Origin: Bacteroidales bacterium
Lineage (GTDB): Bacteria; Bacteroidota; Bacteroidia; Bacteroidales; Tenuifilaceae
DNA: 46,110 bases
Direction: 5' to 3'
Assembly: GCA_013376985.1 (NCBI GenBank)
Contig: JACABB010000039.1
Coordinates: 1-46,110, forward strand
The notes under the pieces are model-generated. The model made no database searches. It was not told the origin of the DNA and saw nothing but the letters and a program-made list of their open reading frames with translations. Shown piece after piece: positions 23,022-30,377 of the stretch. Both the position numbers and the translations under genes were made by a program. How positions within the stretch are numbered: the stretch's first letter is position 1; each line of letters opens with the position of its first letter.

Positions 23022-23858
23022 ATGACGATAAAAACATTAATTATTCTAAGTGTGATTGTTTTTTGCATAAGTTGCAAAAAAGATATCAAACCAACCATTC
23101 AGACAGAGTATCTAAAATCTGATTGGGTTATCTCGGATAGTTTATGTCTTTACATTGAAGATAGTACCGTTTTAACAGATATTAGCCCTTTTGGATATGA
23201 AAATGTATTTAAATATTTCATCTCTGGTGATTCTTTGATATTAAGACGTATTATGACCCCATGGAAAAAGTCTGATTTCAATGCAGTTTTTAAAATTCTT
23301 GAATTATCAAAGGACAAATTGAATTTACAATTTATAAGAGGACATGAAAATGTATTTCCATATAGTCCAAATAAAAATTTTTACTTTATTAATAATAGAA
23401 ATAGAAAGAATAACAAAATCATTAAATATTTAGAATTTTCCTCGTCATATTGTTTTGGTCATTGTCCAGTTATCGACCTTAAAATAGAACAAGATAGTAT
23501 GCTTTTTATAAAATGTTTTAGATCTACAAGAAGTAATGGTTTGTTTCAACACAAACTAACAAAAGTGGAATTTGATAGAATTAATCAAAAATTCAATAGA
23601 ATCAACTTAGATTCATTTCACTTGGGTTCAGCTCCAGTTGATGTCCAATCTTATTCTTTCCTTATACAAACAGAAGATACATTAACACTCAGATGCTCAG
23701 GTTCTTCATTTAGTATAAATAAATTTGATAATAATTTTTCTCTATTTATTTATTATTTAACGAATTTGGACTGGTTGATAGAATTAAATAAATCAAATTT
23801 GGACAGTTTATCAATTCAAGATAATTCGAATAGACAGTTCTATAAAAGGACAAAATGA
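23022..23858 (+). CDS. Lipoprotein with DUF6438-like domain
   Basis: A 278-residue protein with a lipoprotein signal (VIVFCISC, acylated Cys probably residue 18). Residues about 135-255 contain YLEFSSSYCFGHCPVIDLKIEQDSMLFI, the hallmark of DUF6438 (Cys-Phe-Gly-x-Cys-Pro followed by beta-strands). The N-terminal 110 residues are unrecognised. Functions in this family are not established; the two conserved cysteines could bind a metal or form a disulfide. It is AT-rich and lies alone upstream of the SPFH gene with a 91-bp gap. Confidence 0.75.
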   Translation: MTIKTLIILSVIVFCISCKKDIKPTIQTEYLKSDWVISDSLCLYIEDSTVLTDISPFGYENVFKYFISGDSLILRRIMTPWKKSDFNAVFKILELSKDKLNLQFIRGHENVFPYSPNKNFYFINNRNRKNNKIIKYLEFSSSYCFGHCPVIDLKIEQDSMLFIKCFRSTRSNGLFQHKLTKVEFDRINQKFNRINLDSFHLGSAPVDVQSYSFLIQTEDTLTLRCSGSSFSINKFDNNFSLFIYYLTNLDWLIELNKSNLDSLSIQDNSNRQFYKRTK

Positions 23859-23949
23859 GTAATTTAGTTTTAGATAAATGTATGAACATAGATTAATAAC
23901 GAATAAACAATTGTAAATCAGTAGATAAACAAATTAAAATCAACAAATT

Positions 23950-25863
23950 ATGGAGAATTTCTTTTCAAATTATTGGTGGATTTTTTTAGTAATCCTTTGT
24001 ATTATTCTTTCAAAATCAATTGCACGATTATTTTTTGGGATGGTAATAGTACCCGAAGATAGGATTGGCTTGGTTACAAAAAAGTTTGTATTATTTGGTA
24101 AATTTAAGGAATTGCCTGGTGGGCGCATAATTGCAACAAATGGAGAAGCCGGATTTCAGGCAGGAACTCTTGCTCCAGGATTATATTTTGGAAAATGGAT
24201 TTGGCAGTATGAAATTACTATGGAATCCTTCACAGTTATTCCAGAAGGTAAGATTGGTCTAGCATTATCAAAAGATGGTAATGAGATTCCAACGGGTAAT
24301 ATACTTGCCCAGCGAGTAGAATGTGATAATTTTCAAGATGCTGAAAAATTCCTTACCACTGGCGGTCAACGAGGAAGGCAAGCTTCATACATTACTGCTG
24401 GTTCTTATCGTATCAATACAATGCTCTTTCAAATTTCAATCACAGATATGGTGCGGATTCAGGAAAGCATGGTAGGTATTGTAACAACCCTTGATGGACT
24501 TCCAATTGAACGAGGACAAATAGCCGGTAAATTAATCGAAGGGCATAATAATTTTCAGGACTTCGATGCTTTCATTAAAAATGGGGGTAATAGAGGTTTG
24601 CAACCACAGGTTATTCTTGCTGGTTCATACAACCTTAATCCATGGGCTATACAAGTTGAAGAGACTCCAATGTCCGAAATACCAATTGGTTATGTAGGTG
24701 TTGTGATTTCTTACATTGGACAAGAGGGTAAAGATTTAACAGGCTCAGATTTTACACATGGAAATATTGTTGAAAAAGGGTATAAAGGGGTTTGGCTCGA
24801 ACCACTTGGTCCGGGTAAATATCCAATTAACAAATACACAATGAAGGTTGAATTGGTTCCTACAACAAACCTTGTTTTAAATTGGGCAACTGCAAGGAGC
24901 GAAGCGCATAATCTGGATAAAAACCTTTCAACAATTACAGTTCGTTCAAAAGATGGTTTCCCATTTAACCTCGATGTAGCCCAAATTATTCACGTTCCAT
25001 CAATTGAGGCTCCAAAAGTTATAGCTCGATTTGGAAATATGGTTAACCTTGTTTCACAAGTGCTTGAGCCAACAATTGGTAACTATTTTAGAAACTCAGC
25101 ACAGGACAGCGATGTTATTGCATTTCTAAGCACACGTAAAGAACGTCAGGATTCAGCAAAAGCCCACATCAAAAAAGTATTAGATGAGTATAATGTAAAT
25201 GCTGTAGATACTTTAATTGGTGATATTGTTCCTCCCGAAACCCTTATGAAAACATTAACGGATAGAAAAATTGCAGAAGAACAAAAAGTCACCTACGATA
25301 CACAAAAGAGAGCGCAAGAAACCCGACAAGGCATGGAAAAGGAAACAGCCATAGCCGATATGCAAAAGGATATAGTTAAAGCGCAGCAAAGCGTTGAAAT
25401 TGCAGAAAGGACGGCAAATGCAACCGTTAAGAAAGCAGAAGGTGATGCTAGTAGCGTTAAGCTAGCTGTAAGTGCAGAGGCCGAATCAACTAAAATGCGC
25501 GCTCATGCTGAAGCTGAATCAACAAGGGCTAGGGCTCAGGCAGAATCCGAAGCCATTAAATTAAAAGCATCTGCACAAGCAGAACAGATTTCCTTAACAG
25601 GTAATGCAGAAGCAACAAAGATATTGGCAATTGGTAAATCAACAGCAGAGGCCTATGAACTTGCCGTTAAGGCAATTGGAGGCGATAATTTTACACGCTA
25701 CAAAATAACAGAAGAGCTTGCAAAAGGTAATGTTAAGTTGATTCCAGATGTTTTAATTGGCGGTACAAATGCTAATGGAACGGCAGTGGAAGGAATTCTA
25801 GGTTTGAAATTATTAGAAATGCTAGATCCCAAAAATAAGGAAGAGCAAAAAATTAAAAAGTAA
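23950..25863 (+). CDS. SPFH/flotillin-type membrane protein with four N-terminal repeats
   Basis: A 637-residue protein: N-terminal membrane anchor (about 9-30), four tandem beta-rich repeats, an SPFH (band 7) domain (about 305-435) and a long Ala/Glu-rich coiled coil (about 440-580) with AEAEST and AQAESEA runs. Repeats at about 34-93, 97-165, 170-236 and 244-302 share 'I-x-x-x-x-V/I-G-I/L-V' starts and 'AGSY-x-I/L-N' or 'PGKYPIN' ends. Repeat-SPFH-coiled coil is the order seen in eukaryotic major vault protein, although the membrane anchor is bacterial and flotillin-like. It likely forms oligomers on the inner membrane. A perfect hairpin follows 27 bp after the stop. The SPFH call is firm; the vault comparison is by architecture only. 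Confidence 0.87.
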   Translation: MENFFSNYWWIFLVILCIILSKSIARLFFGMVIVPEDRIGLVTKKFVLFGKFKELPGGRIIATNGEAGFQAGTLAPGLYFGKWIWQYEITMESFTVIPEGKIGLALSKDGNEIPTGNILAQRVECDNFQDAEKFLTTGGQRGRQASYITAGSYRINTMLFQISITDMVRIQESMVGIVTTLDGLPIERGQIAGKLIEGHNNFQDFDAFIKNGGNRGLQPQVILAGSYNLNPWAIQVEETPMSEIPIGYVGVVISYIGQEGKDLTGSDFTHGNIVEKGYKGVWLEPLGPGKYPINKYTMKVELVPTTNLVLNWATARSEAHNLDKNLSTITVRSKDGFPFNLDVAQIIHVPSIEAPKVIARFGNMVNLVSQVLEPTIGNYFRNSAQDSDVIAFLSTRKERQDSAKAHIKKVLDEYNVNAVDTLIGDIVPPETLMKTLTDRKIAEEQKVTYDTQKRAQETRQGMEKETAIADMQKDIVKAQQSVEIAERTANATVKKAEGDASSVKLAVSAEAESTKMRAHAEAESTRARAQAESEAIKLKASAQAEQISLTGNAEATKILAIGKSTAEAYELAVKAIGGDNFTRYKITEELAKGNVKLIPDVLIGGTNANGTAVEGILGLKLLEMLDPKNKEEQKIKK

Positions 25864-25890
25864 TTGCTGATATTTGATTAATATTGTTTT

Positions 25891-25919
25891 TATGGAGTTT
25901 GCCTCAAGCAAACTCCATA
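25891..25919 (+). terminator. Perfect 12-bp hairpin
   Basis: TATGGAGTTTGC at 25891-25902 pairs perfectly with 25908-25919 around a CTCAA loop. No T-run follows on the + strand, so it may be a processing or attenuating structure rather than a classical terminator. Confidence 0.6.
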
Positions 25920-25972
25920 ATTGCATAGAATTCAGGCAATAGAATTAATAATAATTTATAATTTAATTCACA

Positions 25973-27004
25973 TTGGTAGCAAAAGTTAAAGGAAATACAA
26001 ATCGAAAATCGGATAAGAAATCTAATAACAAGATCTTTTTTATAATAATTGGACTTTTAAGTTTAATTCTAATTATTGGGGGTATAATTATATTTAAAAA
26101 ATTTACAATTAAACCAATTCGTTTATGTGAACTTGCATTGATTGCTGGCCTTTTTTATGAAAACAAAAGATTAACTGGTGATTGGAAAACAGTTTTGAAA
26201 ATGACCCTATTCTCTTTTGCTTTCAGTATTCTAATATTCTTGCCAGGAGAACATGAAAGTGTATACAATTTTGATAAGCACCTCGAAAATTGGTCTTATG
26301 CATTTACTTTCTTATTCATTATTATTTCAATAGCCTTTAATGAAGACAAAATTATTCCAAAATTAACCGAGGGAGTTACCTTAATTCAATCTCTAGCCCT
26401 TATCTATTGGGCAATTGACTTCGGACTTGCGTATTCTAGCTATTTGATAGTAAAAATATTAATGGCTATTGCTCTAATTTTTTCACTTTATTCAATATTA
26501 AATATTTTTGCCAACATTGCATTGTCAAATACAAATCGGCTAATTTTAAGTATTTGGAGTTCCATCATTATGCTACTTTTCGCAATCGACAACATATATG
26601 GAATATATCAAAACGATCAGATTGAAACAGTTCAAACCTTTTTACAAGGGTTATTTATTGGACTTCAATATTTTTTATTAGGTGTTTGTAGTATTTACAT
26701 TGTACAAAACTTTTTAATGATAGTAGGTTTTTTTCCAGGGAAAGGCACATTTTTTAATAAAAAATATTTTAGAAATATTAAAAAATTAGAAGATGAACAT
26801 ATTTCGAGATATTCAGATAATCAGGTAAATAAGTTAGATGGATTGATTTGTTTGCTTTTTACTGGTATTACTTTTGGCTTAAATTACTACTTTAAACTAT
26901 TACCTAGGAATATTGCTATTTGGATAGTATTTATTGTTTCACCATACATAATTTTTATCTGTAATTACCTTAGAAAACAATATATTAACAGCAATCAATT
27001 CTAA
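25973..27004 (+). CDS. Polytopic membrane protein, unknown
   Basis: A 343-residue protein with roughly nine to ten membrane helices, starting with IFFIIIGLLSLILIIGGIIIF near residue 22. No family signature is recognised. A TAA at 25964-25966 just upstream and the lack of an ATG near the N-terminus leave TTG at 25973 as the likely start. The next gene begins with the ATG directly after this stop codon (27002-27004, then 27005), indicating translational coupling. It follows the SPFH gene by 109 bp, with a hairpin between; SPFH proteins often have membrane partners such as NfeD, but these sequences do not resemble NfeD. Confidence 0.7.
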   Translation: MVAKVKGNTNRKSDKKSNNKIFFIIIGLLSLILIIGGIIIFKKFTIKPIRLCELALIAGLFYENKRLTGDWKTVLKMTLFSFAFSILIFLPGEHESVYNFDKHLENWSYAFTFLFIIISIAFNEDKIIPKLTEGVTLIQSLALIYWAIDFGLAYSSYLIVKILMAIALIFSLYSILNIFANIALSNTNRLILSIWSSIIMLLFAIDNIYGIYQNDQIETVQTFLQGLFIGLQYFLLGVCSIYIVQNFLMIVGFFPGKGTFFNKKYFRNIKKLEDEHISRYSDNQVNKLDGLICLLFTGITFGLNYYFKLLPRNIAIWIVFIVSPYIIFICNYLRKQYINSNQF

Positions 27005-27379
27005 ATGAAAACCAAATTATTCCAAGAAAAAAAATTCTTTTTGACGCTTTTAACATCAATTCTGATAATTTCAATTGTTCTGATAATCGATTACAAAAAA
27101 ACGCTATTTGTACACGAGACTGGACATTTAAAAATATTAGGCGGAGGCTTAGGAATAATATTAGCAATTGGACTCATATTGAAGTGGAAATATATTAGAC
27201 AAATTCTAGGTGTTCTCGTTTTAATATCTCTTGTAGCTGTAATAGTAATGGCTATAGGCTCATCTAAAGAATTTTTATTATCATATTCTATTCTATTATC
27301 AACATTAATTTTGATTGCATATTTCTTACTCTTTTCTAAAAGTGTTAAGGATTATGTAAATAGCAAGTATATAGATTGA
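27005..27379 (+). CDS. Small four-helix membrane protein, unknown
   Basis: A 124-residue protein with four predicted membrane helices (about 11-28, 44-58, 62-84 and 91-109) and a positively charged N-terminus (KTKLFQEKKFF). Not recognised. Its ATG immediately follows the stop of the preceding membrane protein gene, so the two are almost certainly co-translated and may form one complex. It is the last gene before the radical SAM unit. AT-rich like its partner. Confidence 0.7.
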   Translation: MKTKLFQEKKFFLTLLTSILIISIVLIIDYKKTLFVHETGHLKILGGGLGIILAIGLILKWKYIRQILGVLVLISLVAVIVMAIGSSKEFLLSYSILLSTLILIAYFLLFSKSVKDYVNSKYID

Positions 27380-27449
27380 TACTTCCAACCTTAATCTTTT
27401 AAAATTTGTTTTTTGCTATTTGAATTCTGTGTTTCTGTTCCATTATTTT

Positions 27450-27457
27450 TAATTTTG
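27450..27457 (+). promoter_or_regulatory. Exact -7 box TAATTTTG
   Basis: TAATTTTG matches TAnnTTTG and lies 23 bp before the radical SAM start codon at 27480, giving a short leader of about 15 nt. A good -33 TTG is not obvious. Confidence 0.5.
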
Positions 27458-27479
27458 CATTTTACTTTTATTCATTTAA

Positions 27480-28361
27480 ATGGCATACTTTTCCTATAAT
27501 GAACCAGTTTTTCGCCCACCAGCCGAAGCTAATTCTGCCATAATACAAGCAACATTAGGATGTTCGTGGAATCGGTGTGCATTCTGTGAGATGTACACTT
27601 CCAAAAAATTTAAAATTCGCAGACTTGATGATTTAAAACCTGAGATTGAGGAACTCTCAAGAATTTATTCAGGAGTCAAAAAGATTTTCCTTGCTGATGG
27701 TAACGCATTTGTACTTTCGGCTAATATTCTAATACCAATATTAGCTGAAATAAACAGACAATTTGGAAAAATACAGCGTATCTCGTCTTATGCTTTGCCC
27801 AAAGATATTTTAAGTAAAACCGATGATGAGTTGAGGGAATTAAGAGTATTGGGATTAAAGCTACTTTATGTTGGAATTGAAACTGGCGATGATGAACTCC
27901 TAACGCTTATAAATAAAGGAGAAACATCAAGTTCAACAGTTGAAGGTATACTTAAGGCTCATAATGCGGGTATTAATACATCTATAATGATTATAAATGG
28001 GTTAGGAGGAAAAAAATATTCAAACCAACATGCTACCAATTCTGCGAAGGTTATCAATACGCTTAATCCAAAATACCTTTCAACACTTACCTTAAGCTTA
28101 CCCTACGGGTTAAATCACTTTCAGAATCGGTTTGATGGTGAGTATATTCCCCTTTCAGTTGTAGAGTTGTTTGAGGAGCTTAAAACTTTCATATCTCTAA
28201 CCGAGTTGAATAATGTTATCTACAGGAGTAATCATGTATCGAATAGCCTAATATTAAGTGGCACTTTATCAAAGGATAAGGAGAATTTAATCCATCAAAT
28301 TGATAATGCTATAAGAATAACATCAAGGGATGTTTATCCTATATCACCATTAATGCTTTAG
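27480..28361 (+). CDS. Radical SAM enzyme, CX4CX2C type
   Basis: A 293-residue radical SAM protein. The cluster motif is GCSWNRCAFCEMY with Cys28, Cys33 and Cys36, spacing CX4CX2C instead of the usual CX3CX2C; this variant is known in a Bacteroidota/Clostridia subfamily. Other features are LADGNAF (after strand 2), YVGIETGDDELL (the GIESG-like segment) and ENLIHQIDNAIR at the C-terminus. The reaction and substrate are unknown. It is a single gene with its own -7 box. Function cannot be inferred from neighbours (a membrane pair upstream, a glutamine amidotransferase downstream). Confidence 0.85.
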   Translation: MAYFSYNEPVFRPPAEANSAIIQATLGCSWNRCAFCEMYTSKKFKIRRLDDLKPEIEELSRIYSGVKKIFLADGNAFVLSANILIPILAEINRQFGKIQRISSYALPKDILSKTDDELRELRVLGLKLLYVGIETGDDELLTLINKGETSSSTVEGILKAHNAGINTSIMIINGLGGKKYSNQHATNSAKVINTLNPKYLSTLTLSLPYGLNHFQNRFDGEYIPLSVVELFEELKTFISLTELNNVIYRSNHVSNSLILSGTLSKDKENLIHQIDNAIRITSRDVYPISPLML

Positions 28362-28453
28362 TTAACCAAAGTTCGATTTAATAAATATGACAATATGCTT
28401 ATTTACAGGAATATATGTTTATTTGGTACGATATTGGAAGGTTGGAATGATGG

Positions 28454-28541
28454 AATAATGGAGAACAAGAGGTTAGATTCTTGCTTATATCTTCCACTTC
28501 TCCATTATTGACTTCGTCGAACTCGTAAACTCGGTTTCAGT
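28454..28541. repeat. Intergenic inverted-repeat element
   Basis: AATAATGGAGAA (28454-28465) and TTCTCCATTATT (28498-28509) form a perfect 12-bp inverted repeat. The adjacent 28510-28541 stretch recurs inside the element at 14020-14215. The gap (28362-28621) otherwise holds only the short repeat at 28584-28619. Confidence 0.5.
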
Positions 28542-28583
28542 TTTCCATTGATTCTAATAAGATAAATTAATTGATAACAGATT

Positions 28584-28619
28584 AATACATTGTTTTTTAT
28601 GTCGAACTCACGTTAATTA
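28584..28619. repeat. Short dispersed repeat related to the MITE right end
   Basis: About 32 of 36 positions match 61-96. It ends 2 nt before the ATG of the glutamine amidotransferase gene, so it forms that gene's entire proximal leader. Confidence 0.5.
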
Positions 28620-28621
28620 TT

Positions 28622-29299
28622 ATGAATATTGGACTTCTTGTTTGTGATCATATCCAGAAAGAATTTTCCGGATATCCAGAACTTTTTAAAACTATATTAC
28701 CTCAAAATCAATTTGAGATTTTTAATGTTTGCGATGGACTATTCCCAAAATTTGCTTCGGATTGCGATGCTTGGATAATTACTGGTTCTAAGTTTTCAGT
28801 TTATGATCAAATCGATTGGATTATTAAACTGAAAAGTTTTGTAGGAGATATTTCAGTTGCCGATAAATACTGTATTGGTGTATGCTTTGGTCACCAAATG
28901 CTTGGTGAAGCGATGGGAGGGAAGGTGCAGAAATCCGAAAAGGGTTGGTGTGTTGGCGTTCACCAATTTGAAATTTTAGAAAGAGAAAGTTGGATGATGC
29001 CTTTTTTCCCTAATCTGGATTTACTTATGTCCTGTCAGGATCAGATTAAGGTTTTGCCTGAAAACAGCGTGATACTAGCCCAATCACCGATGTGCCCAGT
29101 AGGAATCATTAAAATTGGGAATAAAATGCTTGGTATTCAGGGTCACCCTGAGTTCTCAGCAGAGTATGTGAAATCGTTGATGATAGACAGAACAAACCGA
29201 ATTGGGGAAGAGGTGGTAAAGGCAGGTATTGATAGTTTAAAAACACCAACACAAAGTTTGGTTTTAGCTCAATGGATGGCTAATTTTCTTAATCAGTAG
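28622..29299 (+). CDS. Class I glutamine amidotransferase
   Basis: A 225-residue stand-alone class I (triad) glutamine amidotransferase domain. The nucleophile is Cys88 in GVCFGHQML, and the His-Glu pair is in GIQGHPEFS near residue 176. Glutamine hydrolysis should supply ammonia to an unidentified synthetase; proteins of this length are commonly annotated as GuaA-like amidotransferases but there is no synthetase domain or partner gene here. Some relatives hydrolyse gamma-glutamyl compounds instead. The gene ends at the bidirectional hairpin at 29315-29340. Confidence 0.85.
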   Translation: MNIGLLVCDHIQKEFSGYPELFKTILPQNQFEIFNVCDGLFPKFASDCDAWIITGSKFSVYDQIDWIIKLKSFVGDISVADKYCIGVCFGHQMLGEAMGGKVQKSEKGWCVGVHQFEILERESWMMPFFPNLDLLMSCQDQIKVLPENSVILAQSPMCPVGIIKIGNKMLGIQGHPEFSAEYVKSLMIDRTNRIGEEVVKAGIDSLKTPTQSLVLAQWMANFLNQ

Positions 29300-29310
29300 G
29301 ATTTCATCAA

Positions 29311-29344
29311 ATAAAAAACGCACCAAATTTGGTGCGTTTTCATA
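29311..29344. terminator. Bidirectional terminator between converging genes
   Basis: The 10-bp arms AAAACGCACC and GGTGCGTTTT (29315-29340) enclose AAATTT, with A-runs on the left and T-runs on the right on the + strand. It serves both the amidotransferase gene and the - strand SnoaL-like gene. Confidence 0.9.
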
Positions 29345-29359
29345 AAACACTATAATCAA

Positions 29360-29722
29360 TTACTTACCAGCATTATAGTAAAAGCGTTCGTGAATAATCA
29401 GACCATCCTTCCAGCGTTGAACGGCAACTTCCTCCATTTTCACCCTAGGGCCATCTTTAAATGTAACGTCCATCCACGATTCAACCATTGTTATCCCATC
29501 TGTCTCGTTGGACGTAATGGAATTTACCCCAAAACCATGAGTCTCTTTAACTGAACCCATAAAATTGTTTTCAAACTCTCTATTAGTATCTTTCCCATTT
29601 CTGACTTCACCCGTAGCTTCAATCATTACTACATCTTTGTGGTAGTATTTTTCAAATGCTTCAAGCATTTTCCCTTGGCCTAACATGTCGTACATGTCTT
29701 TGACTTTCTGATAGTAGTTCAT
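29360..29722 (-). CDS. SnoaL-like / NTF2-fold protein
   Basis: A 120-residue protein of the NTF2/SnoaL-like fold: an N-terminal helical pair (KVKDMYDMLGQGKMLEAFEKYY), the strand DVVMIEATGEVRNGKDTNREFEN and a final pair of strands (RVKMEEVAVQRWKDGLIIHERFYYNAG). Members are small cone-shaped alpha-beta proteins that can be isomerases, dehydratases or stress-related proteins. No neighbouring pathway indicates a substrate. It is transcribed alone and converges on the amidotransferase gene. Confidence 0.78.
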   Translation of the reverse strand: MNYYQKVKDMYDMLGQGKMLEAFEKYYHKDVVMIEATGEVRNGKDTNREFENNFMGSVKETHGFGVNSITSNETDGITMVESWMDVTFKDGPRVKMEEVAVQRWKDGLIIHERFYYNAGK

Positions 29723-29871
29723 ATTAATTTAATTTTAATTTTTACTTTTTTAATTGAATATAAACAATTATTGATTGGTAATGTTTAACAGCTCAACCCC
29801 AAATTTTCTGTATTCACCTCCCTTTTTTCCTTACTTGTCGATTCTTTATTCTTCGTTTAGTATTCTACATG

Positions 29872-29879
29872 TAGATTTG
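29872..29879 (+). promoter_or_regulatory. Exact -7 box TAGATTTG
   Basis: TAGATTTG lies 18 bp before the ATG at 29898, giving a very short leader. A -33 TTG at the proper spacing is not evident. Confidence 0.45.
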
Positions 29880-29897
29880 TAATAAATATAAGGTAAA

Positions 29898-30308
29898 ATG
29901 TTAGTTCGGATGTCTATATTTAGATGGTTATATGAGTTGATTTTTTTATATGTTATTGATAAAAAAATTCCAATAATTTGGGTTGAATCCCCAAGGCTTA
30001 CATCTTCTTACTATAAGGAATATTTAGGGTTCAGAATTCTTACTTGGAAAAATAACCAAAAGGGAATGGATATTTTACTGAAAAAACAAAATAACTTGAT
30101 TTGGATTAAGCAATTAGATAAAAGTCTTGTAACAAAACAAATTCAAAAAATTACCATTTTTTTGAGTAATATTGAATCCGAATACAGTAACCTATCACAA
30201 AGGGTGAGATTGGTAAAGCCTATTGATAAACTAAATAATAAAAATACATTTTTTACAGTTAGAGATTGCAATGGAATAGATATTGTATGTGTCAGGCCTA
30301 GAATTTAG
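29898..30308 (+). CDS. VOC-superfamily-like protein (glyoxalase fold), degenerate
   Basis: A 136-residue protein whose middle region reads like a VOC (glyoxalase/bleomycin-resistance) module: IIWVESPRLTSSYYKEYLGFRILTWKNNQ at about 25-53 and FFTVRDCNGIDIVCVRP at the end match the beta-alpha-beta-beta-beta layout. The canonical metal ligands (early His/Gln, late Glu) are not clear, so it may be non-enzymatic or divergent. The N-terminus (FRWLYELIFLYVI) is hydrophobic and unusual for the family. A second ATG at 29910 is possible. AT-rich, single gene with a -7 box upstream. Confidence 0.6.
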   Translation: MLVRMSIFRWLYELIFLYVIDKKIPIIWVESPRLTSSYYKEYLGFRILTWKNNQKGMDILLKKQNNLIWIKQLDKSLVTKQIQKITIFLSNIESEYSNLSQRVRLVKPIDKLNNKNTFFTVRDCNGIDIVCVRPRI

Positions 30309-30377
30309 TAACAATTTTTAGATTAAATTGTCCAATACATTTAGATGTACAAATTAAAACAATTAAAATGATTTAAA

